Shown: piece after piece, positions 1-11,300 of the stretch
Layout of the letters: each line of letters begins with the position of its first letter
Position numbering within the stretch: position 1 is the stretch's first letter
Origin: Limnomonas spitsbergensis
Taxonomy: Eukaryota > Chlorophyta > Chlorophyceae > Chlamydomonadales
Assembly: GCA_037349105.1 (NCBI GenBank)
Contig: JAYJMM010000036.1
Location: forward strand, 5,616,001 to 5,680,000
Direction: 5' to 3'
Length of the DNA stretch: 64,000 nucleotides
Position numbers and translations under genes: made by a program
Notes under the pieces: generated by a model
Database searches by the model: none
What the model was told of the DNA's origin: nothing
Seen by the model: the letters and a program-made list of their open reading frames with translations, nothing else

Positions 1-1122
1 AGGTGTGACTCACCTTAGTCCCAGCTAAGGAATATCCGCCATCCCACCCTAGTCAATGCAGTCCACGACCCTCATGGTCACGCTTGTGGATGTACAAGTC
101 CAACTCCTTCCCAGGTGTGACTCGCCGTAGGTCCCAGCTAAGGAATATCCACCATCCCACCCTAGTCAATGCAGTCCACAACCCTCATGGTCACACTTGT
201 GGATGTACAAGTCCAACTCTTTCCCAGGTGTGACTCACCTTAGTCCCAGCTAAGGAATATCCGCCATCCCACCCTAGTCAATGCAGTCCACGACCCTCAT
301 GGTCACACTTGTGGATGTACAAGTCCAACTCCTTCCCAGGTGTGACTCACCTTAGTCCCAGCTAAGGAATATCCGCCATCCCACCCTAGTCAATGCAGTC
401 CACGACCCTCATGGTCACGCTTGTGGATGTACACGTCCAACTCCTTCCCAGGTGTGACTCACCTTAGTCCCAGCTAAGGAATATTCGCCATCCCACCTTA
501 GTCAATGCAGTCCACAACCCTCATGGTCACACTTGTGGATGTACAAGTCCAACTCCTTCCCAGGTGTGACTCACCTTAGTCCCAGCTAAGGAATATCCGC
601 CATCCCACCCTAGTCAATGCAGTCCACGACCCTCATGGTCACACTTGTGGATGTACAAGTCCAACTCTTTCCCAGGTGTGACTCACCTTAGTCCCAGCTA
701 AGGAATATCCGCCATCCCACCCTAGTCAATGCAGTCCACAACCCCCATGGTCACACTTGTGGATGTACAAGTCCAACTCTTTCCCAGGTGTGACTCACCT
801 TAGTCCCAGCTAAGGAATATCCGCCATCCCACCGTAGTCAATGCAGTCCACAACCCTCATGGTCACGCTTGTGGATGTACAAGTCCAACTCCTTCCCAGG
901 TGTGACTCACCTTAGTCCCAGCTAAGGAATATTCGCCATCCCACCCTAGTCAATGCAGTCCACAACCCTCATGGTCACACTTGTGGATGTACACGTCCAA
1001 CTCCTTCCCAGGTGTGACTCACCTTAGTCCCAGCTAAGGGATATCTACCATCCCACCCTAGTCAATGCAGTCCACAACCCTCATGGTCACACTTGTGGAT
1101 GTACAAGTCCCCCAACATCCCA
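1..1122. repeat. 112-bp minisatellite, about 10 copies
   Basis: A tandem unit of about 112 bp repeats roughly ten times with a few substitutions per copy. It lies in the intron downstream (minus sense) of the exon at 2275-2376. Read on the minus strand, the unit shares blocks with that exon's 3' end and following intron: a ..TTAG or ..TCAG junction, GTTGGACT, and CTGCATTG followed by GGGATGG. I therefore read it as an expanded, decayed copy of that donor junction. The reading frames crossing it are artefacts. Confidence 0.9.
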
Positions 1123-1600
1123 GGTGTACCACGCCAAAGGTTGCAGGTAAGTGAAGTCCTCCGTCCCACATCATACAATGCAATCTGTACACTTGGTCAC
1201 ACTTATCGATGCACAAGTCCGCCACCATCACAGCTGTACCACGCCAAAGGTTCCCGCTACGAAAAGTCCTCTGTCCCACATCAGACAATGTCATCCGTAC
1301 CCATTGGGCACATTTAATTGAACTGTTTTTTGTTACGAATGTCTATTGCATGTAGATAGGTATTATATGTATGACCCTGTATGAGTAATATCGATGCACA
1401 AGTCCACTTCCTTCCCAGGCGTGACTCACCCTAGGTCCTAGCTAAGAAAAGTCCTCTGTCACACTTCAGACAATGTAATCCATACTCCGTGGTCGCACTT
1501 GTTGATGCAAGTCCCCAAGCATCCCAGGGGTGACTCAACTTAGGTCCAAGCTGAGACACGTCCTCCGTCCCACTGGCTATGAAAACGTTCGATAGGTGCC
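1123..1600. repeat. Diverged copies of the 112-bp unit
   Basis: Four or five more degenerate copies of the same unit follow, recognisable by TCCCACATCAGACAATG-like and CACAAGTCC blocks. The copy near 1549-1580, read on the minus strand, contains GGAGGACGTGTCTCAG. This closely matches the true exon end GAGGGCATGTCTCAG at 2275-2290, so it bridges the exon edge and the satellite. Confidence 0.75.
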
Positions 1601-1945
1601 CGTCAGGTAACCCCTGCCAAACTTCCTTAAACGCCACACTTGTTAGCATCTTCCTCCTTTCTTCACACCTCAGGTAACCCCTGCCAAACTTCCTTAAACG
1701 CCACACTTGTTAGCATCTTCCTCCTTTCTTCACACCTCAGGTAACCCCTGCCAAACTTCCTTAAACGCCACACTTGTTAGCATCTTCCTCCTTTCTTCAC
1801 ACCTCAGGTAACCCCTGCCAAACTTCCTTAAACGCCACACTTTTTAGCGTCTTCCTCCTTTCTTCACACCTCAGGTAACCCCTGCCACACTTCCTTAAAA
1901 GCCACACTTGTTAGCATCTTCCTCTTTTCTTCCCACCTCAGACAA
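1601..1945. repeat. 67-bp tandem repeat, about 5 copies
   Basis: A 67-bp unit containing CAGGTAACCCCTGCC and ending in TTCTTCACACCT repeats about five times with very few differences, which indicates recent expansion. It is intronic in the minus-strand gene. I do not recognise an exon source for it. Confidence 0.85.
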
Positions 1946-1989
1946 GGCAATCCATTCTGCATGGGGCGTATATGTTGATTCGCAAGCCC

Positions 1990-2185
1990 GCCTCCAGCCA
2001 GTGTCTCTTTTTTCGTGTCTCTGCTTCATGTCAGCTACACTCCGGCCGCTGGCCGGAGGCCCCATTTGCGGCCAGCCTTGCTGCTTTGGTCACCAGTTGC
2101 AGGTATGGTCCCGATTGGGCCTTTGGCGGCTGCTGGGCGGCCTCCTTAAGTTGAACTTGTAGCCGAAAAAGGAAACACTTCCTCC
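1990..2185 (+). mobile_element. SINE-like dispersed element, copy 1
   Basis: This segment of about 190 bp recurs at 59610-59790 and 62020-62200 on the plus strand and at 11205-11345 on the minus strand. The shared core reads CTTCATGTCAGCTACACTC, then CCGGCCGCTGGCCGGAGG, then a TGCTGCTTTGG block, ending near GGCGGCC and GTAGCC. No protein is encoded. Size, dispersal and lack of terminal inverted repeats suggest a SINE or another short non-autonomous element; class is inferred. Confidence 0.65.
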
Positions 2186-2274
2186 AGCCTAGCTGAGAAC
2201 CCCCATCCATCCCACCTCAGGCAATGCAGATTCCTGATTCACGAGTCCAACTAAAACTTGAGCTATGTGTGTAC

Positions 2275-2376
2275 CTGAGACATGCCCTCGGTCGGAACGA
2301 ACTTCAGCCAGCGGTGGTGCAGCTGGGGGTGGTGCAGCTTTATAGTGTTCAGCGCGGACAGGAACGCCTCGGGGAC
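2275..2376 (-). CDS. Sacsin/NO VEIN-like gene, last exon in window
   Basis: Thirty-four codons (VPEAFLSALN ... WLKFVPTEGMSQ) lie between CTGCCAG and the donor CAG/GTACAC. The text matches the sacsin-family region after the ATPase module, where a hydrophobic 'W-L-x-F-x-P' motif is usual. It starts and ends in phase 0 and follows the 2569-2617 exon directly. A CCCTAAA-type tract lies just upstream of its acceptor on the sense strand. Confidence 0.85.
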
Positions 2377-5300
2377 CTGGCAGACGGGCGGAGATGGGCA
2401 GGGGCTTAGGGTTTGGGGTTTAGGGTTTAAGGTTCAAGTTTATGGCATTTTGATAGGAATGCAACAGGTTAGGGTCATTCTCAATTCCCAATGGGTCTAG
2501 GATGTCAAAGGGTTCGATTTTCTCCTCGCCGTTTTTCTTTGAGCGGGGGACATCATATTCTCCCTCACCTGAGCCCTCAGCTGCTGGTTCCAAGCCTCGT
2601 TATTCAGAACATCCTCCCTGAATCACAAGCAGCAGCGCGAGAGCAGAAGTGGCAGGGACAGAAGCAAGGCCAGCGGCAGGGTCGAAAATTGCAGGGATGA
2701 AAGCAAGGCCAGCGGCAGGGTCGATAGTTACAGGAACGGAAGCAAGGCCAGCAACATGGTCAATGTTGCAGAGAGGGCGGCATGTTGGATTTAACAAATC
2801 CTTCGATTCATTGATCAAATAGCCTTAAAAGGGGATCTACATCATTTTCATTACAGAGAAGAGCCATTCACATAAAAGCATCCACTCTCTCACCCCCCCA
2901 CTTAAATAGCAAACAAAAAAATTAAAATTGTTTGTAAATTTTGAAATTTTCTAATTCGAATGTGTGTGCCCCCTGGAGGCACCTCAGGGCACGGGCTTGC
3001 ACGTATGGGATGAGGGTTCCATTCCAGATTTCAGCACACGCCCTGCATGAAAGGGTCAAGAAAGGTACTACGCAAATGCTCCCATGCAAAAACACCACTC
3101 TTTACCTATGAAGCCCTCCTACGCCAGATATCCACATACAAAGCCACTACGCAAATGCTCCCATGAAAAAACATCTCTACCTATGATGCCTGCCTGCGTC
3201 TTTCTTTGGTCCTGCCGACAGCTGGCCTGAACTATAAATAGATAAAGAGTGCGCCCTGAGGTGTAAATTAAGGAAGCCACCCGTTCGGCCGTAGCACTAG
3301 GTGAGCTACTGTTAGTCTTTGTAACAACTACAGTTGGTCATGAGACAAACCCCTGAGCTACAGATGAGGCAGGTTTGGGTAATCTGTGGTTTAGGGTTTA
3401 GGGTTTAGGGTGAAGGGGTAGGAACCCCTGAGCTACAGATGTCGATGGTTTGGGTTATCTGTGGTTTAGGGTTTAGGGTGAAGGGTGAAGGGGTAGGGAC
3501 CCCTGAGCTACAGATGTAGGTGGTTTGGGTTATCTGTGGTTTTGGGTTCAGAGTTTAGGTTCAGGGGCAGGAGCTACATATAAGAATGTTTTAGGTTTTA
3601 GGGTCTACGGTAAGGACCCCCTGAGCTATATGTGTGGATGAGTAATCTTTGGCGCTAACGCTTGTGCAACTAACACCTTAAACCCCTAAACCCCTAAACC
3701 CAATAGATGAGGATGGTGAAGGCTTATCAGGGACCCTAAAACCTTAACCCTGAGCTACGGACAAGGATGGTCTGGGTTAACCTGTGCAACTCCTCGACCA
3801 TTGGTACAGCAGGGAACCCGAAACATATACATTTAAGGTGGGGAAGTGACGCCAGGGTCGAAAGATATTGGGCCGAAGGCCCATTTCCTAACCAATTTCT
3901 ACCCTGAACCCACAGTAAGGCTTACACACGTGGGTTCATACGGACCTCTCCTCTCCTCTCACGATCCCACGCGTGGCGACATCCATGCGCTCATGACACC
4001 CATCACCCCTCACCAGGGTTACCAAGAAAGGCCGCTTGGGCTCAAATCCCGTACCGTATACCGTACCGCACCGTTTTACAATATCACACTGTGTGAAAAC
4101 ATGGCATCGGCCAATTTACCCAACAATACATTTAGTCCGTACCGTACTGCCTAACGATACCGTACCGTATTTCCATACCGGGCAACCCTACCCCTCATCC
4201 CCTGAACCACCAACCTGTTTGCCGGCAGCATCCAATCCGCCTGAAGCTCAAAGGGGAGGCCAAAGCAGCGCAGTGGTAGGGTCGCATACACCTGCGGCGC
4301 TAGCTGCTGCCAAGCCTGCTGCTGCTGCTGCTGCTTTTTCTGTTGCCAAGCCTGCTGCTGCAGCTCCACACCACCCTGCTCCTCTCCCAGCAGGAGCGCC
4401 ACCTCAATCCTGGTAAATTCAACGTGTCTGCCGCGCCGGCTGATGGAGGGCCGCCGGAGCTCCTTGCAGCCACGCAACCAGATGAAGCTGCGTTCGTCCT
4501 CACACCGCTGCTGCTGCTCCAGCCCTGCTGATTGAAGGGCAGCTGCTGGCCGCAAGGAGGCAGGCACCTCCGGATGGAGCATCAACGACGTCTTGCTCAC
4601 CACCTGCGCAGGTTTGTTTAGGGTTTAGGGTGAAGAGTTTAAGGTTTAGGGTGAAGAGTTTAGAGCTCAAGGTGTAGGGTAACGTCCGCAAAACCTCACC
4701 ACATGCACCAGTGCGTTGTTGTTGTTGATGTAATGACAGCTTTTGCAGCCTGCTTGGTGTGTTTCGCATTCCAGTATTTTCACCAGCTTTAAGTAAGGGT
4801 TGGGATCACAACAAGGTTGGGAGCACATCAGGGTTGGGATCACAACAAGGTTGGGAGCACATCAGGGTTGGGAGCACATCAGGGTTGGGAGCACATCAGG
4901 GTTGGGAGCACATCAGGGTTGGGAGCACATCAGGGTTGGGAGCACATCAGGGTTGGGAGCACATCAGGGTTGGGAGCGCATCAGGGTTGGGAGCACATCA
5001 GGGTTGGGAGCACAACAAGGTTGGGAGCACATCAGGGTTGGGAGCACATCAGGGTTGGGAGCACATCAGGGTTGGGATCACAACAAGGTTGGGAGCACAT
5101 CAGGGTTGGGATCACAACAAGGTTGGGAGCACATCAGGGTTGGGAGCACATCAGGTTTGGGAGCACATCAGGGTTGGGAGCACAACAAGGTTGGGAGCAC
5201 ATCAGGGTTGGGATCACAACAAGGTTGGGAGCACATCAGGGTTGGGATCACAACAAGGTTGGGAGCACATCAGGGTTGGGATCACAACAAGGTTGGGAGC

Positions 5301-8300
5301 ACATCAGGGTTGGGATCACAACAAGGTTGGGAGCACATCAGGGTTGGGAGCACATCAGGGTTGGGATCACATCAGGGTTGGGATCACATCAGGGTTGGGA
5401 GCACATCAGGGTTGGGAGCACATCAGGGTTGGGAGCACATCAGGGTTGGGAGCACATCAGGGTTGGGAGCACATCAGGGTTGGGAGCACATCAGGGTTGG
5501 GAGCACATCAGGGTTGGGAGCACATCAGGGTTGGGAGCACATCAGGGTTGGGAGCACATCAGGGTTGGGAGCACATCAGGGTTGGGAGCACATCAGGGTT
5601 GGGAGCACATCAGGGTTGGGATCACATCAGGGTTGGGAGCACATCAGGGTTGGGAGCACATCAGGGTTGGGAGCACATCAGGGTTGGGAGCACATCAGGG
5701 TTGGGAGCACATCAGGGTTGGGAGCACATCAGGGTTGGGAGCACATCAGGGTTGGGAGCACATCAGGGTTGGGAGCACATCAGGGTTGGGAGCACATCAG
5801 GGTTGGGAGCACATCAGGGTTGGGAGCACATCAGGGTTGGGAGCACATCAGGGTTGAGATCACATCAGGGTTGGGAGCACATCAGGGTTGGGAGCACATC
5901 AGGGTTGGGAGCACATCAGGGTTGGGAGCACATCAGGGTTGGGAGCACATCAGGGTTGGGAGCACATCAGGGTTGGGAGCACATCAGGGTTGGGAGCACA
6001 TCAGGGTTGGGAGCACATTCAGGGTTGGGAGCACATCAGGGTTGGGAGCACATCAGGGTTGGGAGCACATCAGGGTTGGGAGCACATCAGGGTTGGGAGC
6101 ACATCAGGGTTGGGAGCACATCAGGGTTGGGAGCACATCAGGGTTGGGAGCACATCAGGGTTGGGAGCACATCAGGGTTGGGAGCACATCAGGGTTGGGA
6201 GCACATCAGGGTTGGGAGCACATCAGGGTTGGGAGCACATCAGGGTTGGGAGCACATCAGGGTTGGGAGCACATCAGGGTTGGGAGCACATCAGGGTTGG
6301 GAGCACATCAGGGTTGGGAGCACATCAGGGTTGGGAGCACATCAGGGTTGGGAGCACATCAGGGTTGGGAGCACATCAGGGTTGGGAGCACATCAGGGTT
6401 GGGAGCACATCAGGGTTGGGAGCACATCAGGGTTGGGAGCACATCAGGGTTGGGAGCACATCAGGGTTGGGAGCACATCAGGGTTGGGAGCACATCAGGG
6501 TTGGGAGCACATCAGGGTTGGGAGCACATCAGGGTTGAGATCACATCAGGGTTGGGAGCACATCAGGGTTGGGAGCACATCAGGGTTGGGAGCACATCAG
6601 GGTTGGGAGCACATCAGGGTTGGGAGCACATCAGGGTTGGGAGCACATCAGGGTTGGGAGCACATCAGGGTTGGGAGCACATCAGGGTTGGGAGCACATC
6701 AGGGTTGGGAGCACATCAGGGTTGGGAGCACATCAGGGTTGGGAGCACATCAGGGTTGGGAGCACATCAGGGTTGGGAGCACATCAGGGTTGGGAGCACA
6801 TCAGGGTTGGGAGCACATCAGGTTTGGGAGCACATCAGGGTTGGGAGCACATCAGGGTTGGGAGCACATCAGGGTTGGGAGCACATCAGGGTTGGGAGCA
6901 CATCAGGGTTGGGAGCACATCAGGGTTGGGAGCACATCAGGGTTGGGAGCACATCAGGGTTGGGAGCACATCAGGGTTGGGAGCACATCAGGGTTGGGAG
7001 CACATCAGGGTTGGGAGCACATCAGGGTTGGGAGCACATCAGGGTTGGGAGCACATCAGGGTTGGAGCACATCAGGGTTGGGAGCACATCAGGGTTGGGA
7101 GCACATCAGGGTTGGGAGCACATCAGGGTTGGGAGCACATCAGGGTTGGGAGCACATCAGGGTTGGGAGCACATCAGGGTTGGGAGCACATCAGGGTTGG
7201 GAGCACATCAGGGTTGAGATCACATCAGGGTTGGGAGCACATCAGGGTTGGGAGCACATCAGGGTTGGGAGCACATCAGGGTTGGGAGCACATCAGGGTT
7301 GGGAGCACATCAGGGTTGAGATCACATCAGGGTTGGGAGCACATCAGGGTTGGGAGCACATCAGGGTTGGGAGCACATCAGGGTTGAGATCACATCAGGG
7401 TTGGGAGCACATCAGGGTTGGGAGCACATCAGGGTTGGGAGCACATCAGGGTTGGGAGCACATCAGGGTTGGGAGCACATCAGGGTTGGGAGCACTTCAG
7501 GGTTGGGAGCACATCAGGGTTGGGAGCACATCAGGGTTGGGAGCACATCAGGGTTGGGAGCACATCAGGGTTGGGAGCACATCAGGGTTGGGAGCACATC
7601 AGGGTTGGGAGCACATCAGTCTTCGGGCACAACAGCTGTCAAGCCCTATACCCTGAAGGAGACAAGGGTTTCCCACCAGGCGCCAACCTAAGGAAAGAGA
7701 TATCACAGACCCACATAAAAAGAGCCAGCCACCAGCCACTAGGCCCATGCAAATGCCAATGCAACGACCATGAGTACTAGCAGACACACACATAGAAGAT
7801 AACATTCTTTCAATACTGTCCCCGAGCCCTGCAGAAGGTGATGTTCCCTGAAACTGCAGCCCCCCCGCCCTAAAACCCAAACCCTAAAACTCTCAACCCT
7901 AAAATCCTAACCTCTACCCCCACCCATACACACACACCTCCTCCCTTCCCAGCCCCTCCCTTGCCGCCATCAGTGCATGGTACTTTGCAGGCACTGCCCT
8001 CCACTCGCCTTCCCTTCCCTTCCCACCCCCCTTCCCTTCCCTCCACCCCCCTTCCCACTTCCCTTCCCACTCCCTTTCCCAATCCTTTTCACTTCCATCC
8101 ACTCCCCTTCCTTCCCTACACTCACCCTACCTTCCCCCTCCCACCCCTTTCCTCCACTTCCCTTCCCACCCTTTTACCTTCCCGCCCTCCTTAATAACCT
8201 AGCATTGCGACCTACACTCCCCTTGTGAAACTATTTTTTTAACGGCAAGATTATGCATGGACAAGATTCCGCCTTCCAATTTCGAAAGATGTTACACTAC

Positions 8301-11300
8301 ATCTGCTATAATTGGTAAGCATAATCTTATACCCACCTATGCCCTCCTTCATGACGTTGCGTGGCGCCCTTCACCCCACGTCACCATCATTGTCCCTCTC
8401 TCAAAAACAAATTCCATTTGGGACCGTCATCCTGAAAGCATCCAGTGGGACCAGCCGAGGGTATATCTCGCTTCAAACAGATTCCCACTTCACATCCCCG
8501 GCTGCTCCCTGCTCCACCTTCATAACACAGCGGCCAAGATCGTCCTGCTGCAGCTTCAGGACCGTGCCCATGCAAGCATTCTATGAAACCAGCTGCAAGT
8601 GCGTGACGCTCCAAACACGCGCCGCCCGCCCCCTCCCCCTATTTCTGTCTTCTCCACCTTCATCACAAAGTGGTCAAGATCATCCCGCTGCAGCTCCAGG
8701 ACCGTGCCATTAAAAGCATCATGCAGGACCAGCCGCTGGAGGCGCCTCAGGAACAGCAGCAGGTGGGGAGAGACATCCGAGACCAGCTCCGCAGCCAGCT
8801 GCGACCAAAGGCCACCGGCTAGCCTGGGGAAGGCCAAAACACAGGGGGGGGTGAGTGTGGTGGCATACCTGGTGGCAGACCTGTGGTGGCAGACCTGTCT
8901 TGACAAAACAAAATGATGCGTTGGAGCGAAGCGAACATACAACTATTTCGAAACAAACTTGTATTGGGATTTTTTCCTTGTAAAACAAGTTTGTAATAGA
9001 CTGCCGACATAGCGGGCACCTCAGCAGAGCAGCGGATAGAGACAGTAGGTGTCAACATCCCTCTTCTGCACTCACCAGCCAGGGCTGTGTCAACCCTCAA
9101 CCCAAACCCGTAACCCTCAACCCAAACCCGTAACCCTCAACCCAAACCTGTAACCCTCAACCTAAACCCGTAACCCTCAACCCAAACCCACAACCCTCAA
9201 CCCAAACCAGTAACCCTCAACCCAAACTCGTAACCCTTAACCTAAACCCAAACCCTCAACCCAAACCCGTAACCCTCAACCCTAACCCGTAACCCTCAAC
9301 CCAAACCCGTCACCCTCAACCCGAACCCGTAACCCTCAACCCTCATCCCAAACCCGTAACCCTCAACCCAAACCCGTAACCCTCAACCTAAACCCGTAAC
9401 CCTCAACCCAAACCCGTTAACCTCAACCCAAACCCGTAACCCTCAACCCAAACACGTAACCCTCAACCCAAACCCGTAACCCTCAACCCAAACCCGTAAC
9501 CCTCAACCAAAACACGTAACCCGCAACCCAAACCCGTAACCCTCAACCCAAACACGTAACCCTCAACCCAAACCCGTAACCCTCAACCCAAACCCATAAC
9601 CCTCAACCCAAACACGTAACCTCAACCCAAACCCGTACCCCTCAACCCAAACACGTAACCCTCAACCCAAACCCGTAACCCTCAACCCAAACCCGTAACC
9701 CTCAACCAAAACACGTAACCCGCAACCCAAACCCGTAACCCTCAACCCAAACACGTAACCCTCAACCCAAACCCGTAACCCTCAACCCAAACCCATAACC
9801 CTCAACCCAAACACGTAACCAAAACCCAAACCCGTAACCCTCAACCCAAACCCGTAACCCTCAAACCAAACCCGTTAACCTCAACCCAAACCCGTTACCC
9901 TCAACCCAAACACGTAACCCTCAACCCAAACCCGTAACCCTCAACCCAAACCCGTAACCCTCAACCCAAACACGTAACCCTCAACCCAAACCCGTAACCC
10001 TTAACCTAAACCCGTAACCCTCAACCCAAACCCGTAACCCTCAACCCAAACCCGTAACCCTTAACCCAAACCCTCAACCCAAACCCGTAACCCTCAACCC
10101 AAACCCTTAACCCTCAACCCAAACCCTTAACCCAAACCCGTAACCCTCAACCCAAACCCGTTACCCTCAACCCAACCCCTTAACCTAAACCCGTAACCCT
10201 CAACCCAAACCAAAACCCTCAACCCAAACCCGTTAACCTCAACCCAAACCCGTAACCCTTAACCCAAACCCGTAACCCTCAACCCAAACCCGTAACCCTC
10301 AACCCAAACCCGTAACCCTCAACCCAAACCCGTAACCCTCAACCCAAACCCGTAACCCTCAACCCGAACCCGTAACCCTCAACCCAAACCCGTAACCCTC
10401 AACCCAAACCCGTAACCCTCACCCCAAACCCGTAACCCTCAACCCAAACCCGCAACCCTCAACCCAAACCCGTAACCCTCAACCTAAACCCGTAACCCTC
10501 AACCCAAACCCGTAACCCTTAACCTAAACCCGTAACCCTCAACCCAAACCCGTAACCCTCAACCCAAACCTGTAACCCTCAACCCAAACCCGTAACCCTT
10601 AACCTAAACCCAAACCCTCAACCCAAACCCGTAACCCTCAACCCAAACCCATAACCCTCAACCTAAACCCGTAACCCTCAACCCGAACCCGTAACCCTCA
10701 ACCCAAACCCGTAACCCTCAACCCAAACCCTTAACCCTTAACCTAAACCCGTAACCCTCAACCCAAACCCGTAACCCTCAACCCAAACCCGTAACCAAAA
10801 CCCTTTTCCCAAACCCTCAACCCAAACCCGTAACCCTCAAACCAAACCCGTAACCCTCAACCCAAACACGCAACCCTCAACCCAAACACGTTACCCTCAA
10901 CCCAAACCCGTAACCAAAACCCTTAACCCAAACCCTACACCTTAACCCTTAACCTTAAACACCCCAAGTGCTGCGCTCACCAGCCAGGCAGCCAGGGCTA
11001 TGCCACACTGCTACACTGGCGACTTGAGGCTCGGGAACTCTGAGCCCCCACCCTCAACCAGGCTGATCCCTCTGCTGCACACACCAGCCAGGGCTTTGTA
11101 CCGACGACTTGAGGCTCATAAACTCTGAGCCCCCACCCACAAATAGGCTGGTGACATACCGCAATACTGTTATCCTGTGATGCCGAGATACTGTGATACT
11201 CTGATACTGTGATCCGGCCTACGACTGATGGCCAAAGCAGCATGGCTGGCCACAAACAGGGCCTCCGGCCAGAGTCCAGAGGCCAGGAAGTAGCTGACAT

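Larger units (their letters stand above)
2766..4214. other. Intron with degenerate TTTAGGG-like repeats
   Basis: The intron between exons 4215-4603 and 2569-2617. It has three to five copies of a 75-85-bp unit at 3340-3640 built from CCCTGAGCTACAGATG and TTTAGGG-like tracts. It also has an AT-rich piece at 2890-2960, a dispersed GGATTAAGG-family fragment near 3265-3310, and a segment rich in TACCGTACC at 4040-4190. That last segment resembles 33117-33240. I see no exon in it. Confidence 0.6.

Noticed and set aside
4759..7656. A 965-codon open frame
   Set aside because: It is the 17-bp satellite; three frames stay open because 17 is not a multiple of 3. The flanking minus-strand exons join across it.
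9085..10960. A chromosome end (telomere)
   Set aside because: The repeat is a 20-bp derivative, is internal, and has exons of one gene on both sides.
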